From Dunaliella salina (lineage: Eukaryota > Chlorophyta > Chlorophyceae > Chlamydomonadales > Dunaliellaceae): a stretch of 16,409 nt of DNA. Below are positions 9,981 to 16,409 of this stretch, one piece after another. The position numbers were made by a program, and so were the translations under genes. The stretch covers positions 86,915 to 103,323 of the forward strand of contig MU069504.1 of assembly GCA_002284615.2 (NCBI GenBank). Reading direction: 5' to 3'. The notes beneath the pieces are model-generated. The model did no database searches. It was not told the origin of the DNA and was given only the letters and a program-made list of their open reading frames with translations. Each line of letters opens with the position of its first letter. The stretch's first letter is position 1.

Positions 9981-10065
9981 GGGAGTTAGCTCAGTGGTAG
10001 AGCGGCCGCCTCCAGATGTGAGAGGATAGCGGCCGGTCGTGGGTTCGATCCCTGCAGCTCCACCA
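9981..10065 (+). tRNA. tRNA-like sequence with encoded CCA and apparent intron, Trp(CCA)-like anticodon
   Basis: D arm GCTCAGTGGTAGAGC, anticodon stem GCCGC/GCGGC (10005-10009, 10029-10033), T arm GTGGG-TTCGATC-CCTGC and acceptor GGAGTT/AGCTCC fold as a tRNA ending in CCA. The anticodon loop is 19 nt; removing 12 nt at the usual intron site (after position 37) leaves a 7-nt loop with CCA at the anticodon (10012-10014). Faults: only one base between acceptor and D stem, and a G:A mismatch at the first acceptor pair. Nuclear tRNA genes normally lack CCA. On the minus strand this whole unit sits where the primer-binding site of the adjacent LTR belongs, so I think it is a copied primer tRNA rather than a working gene. 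Confidence 0.5.
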
Positions 10066-10068
10066 AAA

Positions 10069-10283
10069 TGTAACACTGTCGGAGAAGGAGAACTGGGGGA
10101 ACCGGATATGAACCCGGCACTCGGCACTGAAGAGTGTCAGCTACTCGTAAAGAATACTGATACCCNCGATTATCTGAGTATTTGTACCTCTGATAGGCGT
10201 GATCACTGATCTGATGATGCTTCTGATGGTTTCTCTGAGTTATGCTGATATCTTCTGAGTTTATTACGACCTGTGTCGTTACA
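10069..10283 (-). mobile_element. Second LTR, family different from 8735-8830, with tRNA-derived primer site
   Basis: The 215-bp unit has TGTAAC...GTTACA ends. Beyond its inner end on the minus strand come three bases (TTT) and TGGTGGAGCTGC, the complement of a tRNA 3' end, so it reads as a 5' LTR on the minus strand. Its body has no similarity I can see to the 96-bp LTR, but the ends and primer site are the same. No matching 3' LTR or coding region was found in the window, and outer flanks (GTTTA left of 8735, AATTA right of 10283) do not form a target duplication, so the two LTRs mark separate events. One N at 10166. Confidence 0.65.
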
Positions 10284-10321
10284 AATTATTTGATTTACGA
10301 AGTAATCGTGAACCTACTGTA

Positions 10322-10590
10322 TTGCCAGGAGGGTAAAAAAAAGTAGGAGACACCATCCCCAAAAACCGGGTGGGACCCCCCTGACACCCCCCCCCCCCCC
10401 CCCGGAACCCCCCATGCAGTAACCTAACCCTGACAAAAAGGGTGTCAATCTGTTCCTTTTTAAAATGGCTATCAATCTGCATACTTGCCATGCTGGAAAA
10501 GTGAGTTGCAGCAGAGTTATGGGACAAAAACTGAGCAGCGGACGCCCATGCATACCTGCCCTTCTAGGCACCAACAACTAGCTTGCAAGT
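10322..10590. other. Flank with a long C run, no gene recognised
   Basis: An interrupted C-rich stretch at about 10375-10410, including an uninterrupted run of more than fifteen C, is the only notable structure. No protein-like frame was found. Confidence 0.5.
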
Positions 10591-12225
10591 CTACAAGGAT
10601 TAGGATTACAAGGATTATAAGGAGTTGGCCTACAGCCCGAGAATCTGGCTGATTGGCTGCTGGTGAAACATTCTCAACCAGCATCAAAAATTGAAACCAA
10701 TTCCAACAAAAAATTCGAAAATCTGCACGAGTCTTGATTCAGAAAAGCATTGACTTCGAGATCAGTCAAACAGTGGAACCTCGCCAAAAAAGGAATAAAG
10801 TCAGTGTTTGGGAGCTGGGCAAAAATGTGAAATGGTCTGAAGAGATCAATAAACAAGTCCTTGTGTTTTCTTCGCAGCTCACACACTTCAAAGTGCTTGC
10901 AATAGAAAAGAGCGTGTTTTTCGTCTTGCACATCAGCACAATCACACTTGTCGCAAATGTTTGAGCCACCCTGCTATTTACAAGACTCGACCTTTAAGCA
11001 ATGAGCCCGAAGTCTAAACCTGCTCACATTCCTCATGACTCCTTTGTCCAGATCCCTAAGTAAGATGGAATACAAAAAGGAGTGCGTGCTGTTTGATTCA
11101 AAGGCATCCCACACCAATGATGGTAAGTCGCTTCTTTCTTGTTCACCGCCCGCGGATTTAGAGTACCCGCATCTCTCCAAACCTTTTGCTGCCTGTATCT
11201 CAAATCACAAATGAATTCCTGCATGGGGATCTTAGAAGCACTCAACATCTTTTGCTTAAACATGTCCACTGAGCGCATGCCACTAAAGGCTGAAGACACA
11301 TGAGCAGACCAACAAGCCTCATCCCTATTAGCAAGGTTTAAGTCTGCTCTCAGAACCCTGCGTAATGTCTCACTGTTTGAGTCAAGCATACTGTTAAAAA
11401 ACTTGACAGTGGCCCTGAACCAATAGAATTATAGAGGCTCTTGGCCACACTCTCTCAGCACTGGCCAGTTTGTGGCAGAGCTCTTCACACCTAGAAACCG
11501 CCTTCAGGAGCACAATTGCCTTTTTTGTAATTGGCTCTTGAATTCGCAGCCTTCACTTAAATATCCTGTCCCCCACACTTGACACGCATACATTCCAGTC
11601 GGAACACCATACACTTTGGATAGCCAAAGTAAAGCGTGGGGCCTATCCCTGAGCTCATGTTCATGCACAAACTCTCGGATCCTTTGCTGCGCAGCCATGT
11701 GAGGCCGCACAGCATGCTCCTCAGACACCTTCAAATTCATGTGCTTGTCAACAAGCATGCCCAGGTATCTAAATTGTTCTTTTGCAGGAAGAGCCACATC
11801 TCCATACATGAAAGTTGACAGAGGAGCGCACGGCCTACTGTTGAAATGCATGACCTCAGATTTTGATGTATTTACCGTCAGCCCTTTTTTCATTGCACAA
11901 GCATGCAACCTATTTGACATAGTCTTCATTTCACCCGGGTCATTGGCAGTCAAACTCAGGTCATCTACGTATAGCATGTATGCAACGCCATTCACTCCAT
12001 CTCCAATCAGAGCACCTCTTATACCTTCACTGATTTCTTTGCCCATGTCATTGATTTACAAAGAAATCAAGAGAGGGGACAGAGGACAACCTTGCTTGAC
12101 CCCATTTGTCAGATGCACGCCTGCCCTTTTTCCCCCATCCATATAGAGGTACTCATCATCTAAGTACATCTCCCTGGTTGCCTGCAAGTCCACTAACTGC
12201 TCTCCTGACTTCGCCATGCATAATC
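10590..12225 (-). pseudogene. Decayed non-LTR retrotransposon: RT C-terminal half and zinc finger
   Basis: On the minus strand one conceptual frame runs through GVKQGCPLSPLL (RT motif 4 region), the catalytic YVDD (11960-11971), KKGLTVNTSKSEVM, FRYLGMLVD, then FLGVKSSATNWPVLRECGQ, FYWFRATVKFFNSML and, after a frameshift near 11090-11120, RNVSRFRLRAH and a CDKCDCADVQDEKHALFYC zinc finger. In-frame stops: TAA 12056-12058, TGA 11504-11506, TAA 11429-11431 and TAG 10974-10976, most explicable by one transition from Trp or Gln codons. The N-terminal RT part and any first ORF or endonuclease are absent upstream of about 12225. Past the last stop (near 10674) comes a short TAATCCTTG-type repeat (about 10594-10625), a common LINE 3' tail. 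Such an element copies by target-primed reverse transcription; this copy is dead. Confidence 0.88.
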
Positions 12226-12382
12226 ACATCATACATTGTCACCATCCTGGAAGTTTGAACTGATTTGCCGCATGTTCGCCTCTACCCCACCCTGCCGCCC
12301 ACACGCTTGAGCACATGGCACTGACTCCCAGCCATGCACACAGACCCCCCCTTTTACTCGATTTATCCAAAGAGGGTGCCAA

Positions 12383-13207
12383 TTGACAGTTCTTGAGCTC
12401 AGGAATCCAATGGTGTTATTAGAATTATGTAGAAGTGGCCCAGAAAAATTCTGGAGGTGGCGTCCCAAAAACCTGTACCCACAGATAAACATGATGAATA
12501 TCAATCGCCACCATCAAGCACTCAGCATCTGTGGTGAAGCAATAAGCAAAGGAGACTTTGGATCTTACATCGTCTCTATAGATGCATGTAACACAGAGAG
12601 GCTACGCTCCCTGGATATCGAAATTCCAAACACTGTCCATCGACACATTCCACATTGGCTGTTTCCATCCAGACAACCACCCCACACACAGCTCAGTCGC
12701 CCTGATGGCATTATAGTTTTACCCCTTGAAGGCAGAGACTCCACACATCTCCCGCAGGATATGAATCCCAGAGACAGAGATATCCACCTCATTGAGCTCA
12801 AATTTTGTTCTGACACCAATCCCGAACAAACTCTCCACACTGCGCAAAATCAGCACAAACACACCATTGAAAGCTTACGCACAAGGTCTCTTCGGGGCAC
12901 ACACCGCAATAACAGAGTCACACTACATACCATACTAATTGGAGTTGCAGGAACTATCTTCAATTCCTACACTGTTGATCCCCACTGCAAACTTGGCCTA
13001 ACCAAAGACAAAGCTCACAAGACTGCCCGAGAACTCCACTATCACGCTGTAAAGTCCCTAACAAAAATTTACAACACCAAACATGCCATCCAACTCAGTA
13101 ACATAAGCAATGGGCGTTTGGGGGAGGGGGCTACAGGGAGGGCTGTGCACAGGACAGCGAGGCGCGCAGCCGGGCGGATGGCCGACGACTTGCCGGACCT
13201 TCATTAG
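12383..13207 (+). CDS. Restriction-like endonuclease domain of a non-LTR retrotransposon, fragment
   Basis: The 274-residue frame holds a PD-(D/E)XK signature: SRPDGII with Asp108, then about 30 residues, then HLIELK with Glu138 and Lys140. Around it are INRHHQALSIC (41-50), GSYIVSIDACN (60-70), VHRHIPHWLFP (85-95), LHTILIGVAGTIFNSY (181-196) and HYHAVKSLTKI (219-229), an arrangement I recognise from endonuclease domains C-terminal to RT in green-algal LINEs. It would nick target DNA to prime reverse transcription. The RT that should precede it on this strand is missing; the RT nearby is on the other strand. The first ~30 and last ~35 residues (low-complexity, from ISNGRLGEG) look like read-through of unrelated sequence, so neither the ATG at 12383 nor the stop at 13205-13207 need be native. 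Unlike the neighbouring RT, the domain is free of stops. Confidence 0.7.
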   Translation: MTVLELRNPMVLLELCRSGPEKFWRWRPKNLYPQINMMNINRHHQALSICGEAISKGDFGSYIVSIDACNTERLRSLDIEIPNTVHRHIPHWLFPSRQPPHTQLSRPDGIIVLPLEGRDSTHLPQDMNPRDRDIHLIELKFCSDTNPEQTLHTAQNQHKHTIESLRTRSLRGTHRNNRVTLHTILIGVAGTIFNSYTVDPHCKLGLTKDKAHKTARELHYHAVKSLTKIYNTKHAIQLSNISNGRLGEGATGRAVHRTARRAAGRMADDLPDLH

Positions 13208-13292
13208 CTGGGCAAAATGCAAGGGGTGGGAAAATAAGTGTTTGAGGCGCTGCGTACGTGTGCGGACAAGTGAAAAATAATTATTTGAGGCG

Positions 13293-13715
13293 ATGAGTGA
13301 GCGCTGTGGCGGGAGTGGGCCTGCAGAGCGGCCTGCGGCGCCCCCCCCCCTCCTCGGGGGGACTTGCAGCTCGGGCTCGCGCAGTTCTTTCGCAAGCCGG
13401 ACTCGCCAAACACCAAGAACCAACCTGAGGGAGCAGGACTTGGAGGCTATTGTGCAGCAGCCGCGGACAACTCGCTCAGCAGCCAAGGCAGCGAAGGAGG
13501 GTGCAAGCAAGAGCAAGGGTGCTAGCAAGCGCGCGCGCACAGGCAGGGGCACCCACACCAGGGGGGAGGAGCATGAGTCAGAGGAAGGGGAGGGCAGTGA
13601 GGAGTCAGAGGGGGATGTGAGCAGTGAGGAGGAGAGCAAGGAGGGCGAGGAGGGGGATGGCAGCTCGGAGGAGGATAGCGAGGAAGGGGAGGGCAGCTCT
13701 GAGGGGAACGAATAG
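13293..13715 (+). CDS. Hypothetical low-complexity protein, basic middle and acidic tail
   Basis: A 140-residue frame starts at GGCGATGAG and ends TAG. Residues 1-60 are Gly/Pro/Ser/Arg rich; 60-92 are strongly basic (RTTRSAAKAAK, SKSKGASKRAR); 93-140 are almost entirely Glu, Ser, Gly and Asp. The charge pattern resembles disordered nucleic-acid or chromatin-binding proteins, or the first ORF of a retroelement, but nothing shows a specific function. Base composition is GC-rich and purine-biased compared with its surroundings. The last 28 codons fall inside the first copy of a 267-bp tandem duplication. The frame may simply be a by-product of GA-rich sequence. Confidence 0.35.
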   Translation: MSERCGGSGPAERPAAPPPLLGGTCSSGSRSSFASRTRQTPRTNLREQDLEAIVQQPRTTRSAAKAAKEGASKSKGASKRARTGRGTHTRGEEHESEEGEGSEESEGDVSSEEESKEGEEGDGSSEEDSEEGEGSSEGNE

Positions 13716-13751
13716 AACAGAATANAATTTAGGCCTGGTCTTCTCTGTTTG

Positions 13752-13874
13752 CAGGCCTNGACTTCCGTGTTTGCGGGCCAGGACCTCCGTGTGTGCAGGC
13801 CAGGACCTTTGTGTGCATGCCTGGTCCTCTGTGCAGGCCAGGACCCCTTTGTTTGGGCTAAGACCTCCTTTTGC
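13752..13874. repeat. About 22-bp minisatellite, unit 1
   Basis: Diverged copies of GCAGGCCAGGACCTCCGTGT follow one another, six or so with length variation, mixed with GCCTGGTCCTCTGT, a shortened variant. A second block is at about 14019-14141 in the duplicated unit. Confidence 0.75.
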
Positions 13875-14018
13875 TCTCATGTCCATTAAGGTTGCNAGGA
13901 GAGCAAGGAGGGCGAGGAGGGGGATGGCAGCTCGGAGGAGGATAGCGAGGAAGGGGAGGGCAGCTCTGAGGGGAACGAATAGAACAGAATATAATTTAGG
14001 CCTGGTCTTCTCTGTTTG

Positions 14019-14141
14019 CAGGCCTTGACTTCCGTGTTTGCGGGCCAGGACCTCCGTGTGTGCAGGCCAGGACCTTTGTGTGCATGCCTGGTCCTCTGTG
14101 CAGGCCAGGACCCCTTTGTTTGGGCTAAGACCTCCTTTTGC
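14019..14141. repeat. About 22-bp minisatellite, unit 2
   Basis: Same array as at 13752-13874, displaced by 267 bp. Confidence 0.75.
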
Positions 14142-14164
14142 TCTCATGTCCATTAAGGTTGCAA

Positions 14165-14500
14165 GTGGAATCACTGCTCCTGGTTGGTTCATGCGGGCCC
14201 AGGCCCATTTTGCACTGCGCAAAAATGCGCACATTAAAATAATAATTTCTGAGAGGGGTGCGTAAATGATGCGTAAGTGAAAAACTAATTATTTTTAAAA
14301 GGGGTGCGCATTGATCACGTGGTAGTACGGTAACACAGAGCTTGAAAAAAGATAAATATTGCGTAATGGTCAGCATGCTGCAAGGTATATTAGTGGGGTA
14401 CGAACATTTAATTTTGAGGAATTTTGGACCCATGGTGAGGTTAGGGTTCTATTCGTGGTCATCTGAGGCCAGAGAAGTGATCTGGGGACAGCCAAATTCC
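14165..14500. other. Spacer, no gene recognised
   Basis: Contains AAGTGAAAAACTAATTATTT (from about 14275), close to AAGTGAAAAATAATTATTTG near 13268. No protein-like frame was found. Confidence 0.4.
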
Positions 14501-14514
14501 ATCATTGTTTGGTG

Positions 14515-14625
14515 AACATGGGTTGGAACGATTGGCTGACCACCGATCGGACATAGCATAACATTTGTGACTTTTTCGTAGATCTTAGAACCAAACAGAT
14601 AGAACGATTCCTGACCAATATAAGG
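14515..14625. repeat. Dispersed repeat module A, right cluster
   Basis: Shares ACCACCGA, CGGACATAGCA, GTGACTTTTT, CAGAT(A/G)GAA and ATTCCTGAC in the same order and orientation with about 7660-7795, on the other side of the transposon block. Confidence 0.6.
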
Positions 14626-14626
14626 A

Positions 14627-14762
14627 AGGAAGGAAGGAAGGGAAGTTTTTTTGCTTATCTACACCTAAGAGGGCACCTGAGCGGGTCAAACCCCCGTCCT
14701 CCTGATTTCAGAGGGTCGACGCATTTCCGACCGGCCTGTGCGACTTGACCCCACCAGTTGAC
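14627..14762 (-). mobile_element. Possible tRNA-derived SINE
   Basis: On the minus strand a tRNA-like head (about 14762-14680) contains GTCGAC, an anticodon-like arm CCTCT-GAAATCA-GGAGG and GGTTTGACCC, close to a Pol III B box. It is followed by GCTCAGGTGCCCTCTTAGG, then A7 and a TTCC microsatellite, giving a SINE-like tail. The A box is poor. The body segment is shared with about 8126-8157. Confidence 0.35.
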
Positions 14763-14814
14763 CATTACAAACGCACTCCTTTGAGTTGACACGTAAGTTC
14801 CCCTCCGAAGCGGA

Positions 14815-15010
14815 CCATCTAGGGTTCAGTATTTGAGACACAGAATCACTTTATGACTCATCTCAGCAAGATAATGTAATCAGAACTGAACTACATGCTA
14901 CCCCCTCCATTGGATCGTGTAGAATCCAGAATTTGAGACACAGAGTCGCTTTTTAACTTATACAACATTACAAGGTTTACAATAGGATATGAAGCCTTCA
15001 GCCATTCAGT
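14815..15010. repeat. Degenerate repeat module B, two copies
   Basis: Two units contain TTTGAGACACAGA(A/G)TC followed by ACTTTATGACT or GCTTTTTAACT (about 14832 and 14934). The first also has GTAATCAGAACTGAACTACA as in the left cluster near 7900. Confidence 0.6.
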
Positions 15011-15414
15011 CTGGCTGCTCAGCTTATGAAATCAGAAGTATGCAGTAAACTGAAGTAGGATGTAAAAGGCACTGCCATCACACACAATATGACTTCAAAT
15101 AGCAGGTGAAAGAAAAATGACAGCACCAACTCTAAGAGCACAATGGAGAGTTCCAAGAGATGAAAAAGTGAGGACTGTCCAAAGGCAGCATGCAGTTGAG
15201 TACAGAGGTGCATGAAATAGTACGGGGGTGAAGATGCGAACTGAGGTAAATCATAGGAATACCCTCCGATCAAAGAGAACTGAAGACTACATTCAAGCAA
15301 GGACAGCATAGGCCATGAGTTCTGAAAGCTTTCCCGGCAAAAAAACCTGAGTAACGCTTCCAACATTATCTTATACAACATTAACATTACAGAGTCAGGA
15401 TTACCATGCGTACA
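15011..15414. other. Spacer, no gene recognised
   Basis: A long minus-strand frame at 15019-15387 is hydrophobic but shows no domain or conserved motif, so I do not call it a gene. Confidence 0.4.
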
Positions 15415-15625
15415 GCCCGTCCAATCTGGTCTATCGGCAATTCAGGACATTTAAGGCAAAGAATCGCTGTATGACTAATCCGAAATCAGTATTATAGAAC
15501 CACAACGCTGATGCCCACTATCTGTGCAAATTGGTCCATCGGCCATTCAGGGCAATTGGGATGGAGGATCGCTTTGTGAATGATTCTATATCGAGAATAT
15601 GATATCAGAGTGACGCTGCACAGAT
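15415..15625. repeat. Degenerate tandem units of about 110 bp
   Basis: Units near 15421 and 15529 share TGGTC(T/C)ATCGGC(A/C)ATTCAGG, then (A/G)ATCGCT, then TATGA-TCAG. They look like more distant relatives of the 14815 units. Confidence 0.55.
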
Positions 15626-15708
15626 GGAACGGAGCTTTGCACACCCTAGCTTAGCATGACCGGGGTGAAGCAGCTTGAGTAATGGTCTTGCTCTAAGTTG
15701 CACAATAC

Positions 15709-15828
15709 GGGGATACGGATACGGATACGGGAAAGGATACGGGTACGGATACGGGTATGATCAAGCCGTATCAAGCCACCGCCCGCCTGCCCTGGCACAC
15801 ATTACGGAACGGATACGGATACGGATAC
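15709..15828. repeat. GGATAC-rich hexanucleotide arrays
   Basis: Two short arrays, about 15709-15756 and 15809-15828, consist of GGATAC with GGGTAC and GGGAAA variants. Between them CGTATC occurs once in the other orientation. Confidence 0.9.
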
Positions 15829-16285
15829 TCTGTCTTGCTGATGCTGCCTTTTTTTTTGCCTTTAGGTAACTGCTTGCATAGCCTCAGACTCTGTCTATAG
15901 GTACTGATACACATTCTTGGATCAACAAATTCTTATCATCCTGTTACATTCCTACCATGTAAGCGACCGATCGTTCCCCTTAGCAATGCGAACCAGTTGG
16001 CATGCTCAAACTAAAGGAGGATTTGCGGGAAAGAAACTTTTTAGCAGTTTGGGTCTGTTGCCCTCTCTGATATTTTTGTGAATAAAAATGGTCGGCGTGC
16101 TTAGGTTTGAGGAAGAAGCATGAACAAGAGCATTTCTGGCAATATAGGCCAGATAGCCGCTTTTGAAATTGCTCCTTGTCCTGTGACCTTTGTGATGCTC
16201 AGACATTGGGCCAAGGACAAGAAACCCTCAGGCCTCTTCTCTCCTCCCCTCAAGTAAGCTTGAGAGAGATCTGTTCTCTGATCCT
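15829..16285. other. Spacer, no gene recognised
   Basis: Apart from a T run near 15848-15857 I see no structure or protein-like frame here. Confidence 0.4.
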
Positions 16286-16292
16286 CTCGCTC

Positions 16293-16335
16293 CCACTCAC
16301 TCACTCACTCACTCACTCACTCACTCACACACACC

Positions 16336-16409
<74 letters not shown>
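16293..16409. repeat. (CACT)n then (CT)n microsatellite reaching the window end
   Basis: CACT repeats run to about 16328, then a short CA run, then CT repeats to the last base. A repeat of this kind often marks a contig or scaffold break. Confidence 0.97.

Larger units (their letters stand above)
8205..10321. mobile_element. pogo/Tc1-mariner-like DNA transposon, interrupted
   Basis: Exact 24-bp terminal inverted repeats at 8207-8230 and 10296-10319 start CAGTAGGTTCACGATTAC and are flanked on both sides by TA (8205-8206 and 10320-10321), the target duplication expected of Tc1/mariner elements. The CAGT start followed by a CG-containing ATTACTTCG block is what I expect of pogo/Tigger-type ends. 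Copies of ACTTCG(TA) recur near 8252-8278 and 8640-8705 and may be subterminal transposase sites. No transposase was recognised, so it is non-autonomous or gutted. Its interior from about 8735 to 10283 is occupied by retrotransposon sequences, leaving about 528 bp of the left part and 36 bp of the right. Confidence 0.85.
13630..14163. repeat. 267-bp tandem duplication
   Basis: Unit 1 is 13630-13896 and unit 2 is 13897-14163; every landmark recurs 267 bases later (AGGAGAGC at 13630 and 13897, GTTGC at 13891 and 14158). The only differences I see are ambiguous bases at 13725 and 13759 in unit 1, and the N at 13896 lies exactly at the join. Each unit carries the acidic coding tail and a minisatellite. 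The near identity plus N at the seam allows either a very recent duplication or an assembly error. Confidence 0.92.

Noticed and set aside
8735..10283. One LTR retrotransposon bounded by 8735 and 10283
   Set aside because: The two LTRs have different sequence and length, outer flanks do not form a target duplication, and the RT is on the opposite strand to the primer sites.
11504..11530. Frameshift in the RT near its apparent end
   Set aside because: Re-reading shows the same frame continues past the TGA as RRFLGVKSSATNW, so it is a stop mutation.
11429..12058. Alternative genetic code reading stops as amino acids
   Set aside because: TAA, TAG and TGA all appear in the dead RT, a frameshift is present too, and the host gene ends normally in TGA; decay is simpler.
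13058..13639. Minus-strand open frame of 193 residues
   Set aside because: It is antisense to the GC-rich ORF and endonuclease region; its Ser/Pro/Leu-rich composition mirrors the acidic coding strand.
13605..14234. Long minus-strand open frame of 209 residues with repeated peptide blocks
   Set aside because: It is produced by the minisatellite and the 267-bp duplication, crosses ambiguous bases and has no domain features.
15019..15387. Minus-strand hydrophobic open frame of 122 residues
   Set aside because: No recognisable domain, no splice or neighbour support, and it lies in repeat-rich sequence.
15709..15828. CRISPR-like array
   Set aside because: Units are six bases with no spacers, in a eukaryotic context.

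Overview
The window looks like nuclear DNA of a repeat-rich eukaryote, most likely a green alga (a chlorophycean such as Dunaliella is my best guess, held loosely). The reasons are one spliced gene with GT-AG introns and a transit-peptide-like N-terminus, a dense layer of LTR, non-LTR and DNA transposon remnants, many microsatellites, and a restriction-like endonuclease domain of a type I associate with algal LINEs. Single ambiguous bases (N) occur only inside repeats (about 9331-9827, 10166, 13725-13896), which suggests consensus or assembly trouble there.

Layout. 1-738: upstream sequence with nothing recognised. 739-6819, + strand: the only host gene I can support, an eight-exon gene for a DUF4336-type protein of about 317 residues. 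Seven splice junctions can be placed and six keep frame; the junction of exons 6 and 7 is one base short. Its two long introns hold perfect hairpins and a tandem duplication. 6820-8204: 3' flank with a decayed second copy of the gene's last coding segment, then dispersed repeat modules. 8205-10321: a pogo/Tc1-mariner-like DNA transposon with perfect 24-bp terminal inverted repeats and TA duplications, filled by other elements: a miniature LTR retrotransposon (TRIM-like) on the minus strand, a Ty3/gypsy RT-RNase H fragment on the plus strand, and a second LTR on the minus strand whose primer-binding region is a whole antisense tRNA. About 10590-12225: a decayed non-LTR retrotransposon on the minus strand (RT plus zinc finger, four internal stops, one frameshift). 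12383-13207: a + strand ORF with a PD-(D/E)XK restriction-like endonuclease signature, head to head with that RT. 13293-13715: a short basic-then-acidic ORF whose 3' end lies in a perfect-looking 267-bp tandem duplication. 14165-16409: repeats only, including a possible tRNA-derived SINE, degenerate repeat units, GGATAC-rich arrays and a terminal (CACT)n/(CT)n microsatellite.

The genes do not form a pathway. The window is one host gene beside a nest of transposable elements. The most unusual structure is the pair of different minus-strand LTRs that both abut the same CCA-ended tRNA sequence, in one case the entire tRNA with its anticodon arm and an apparent intron.
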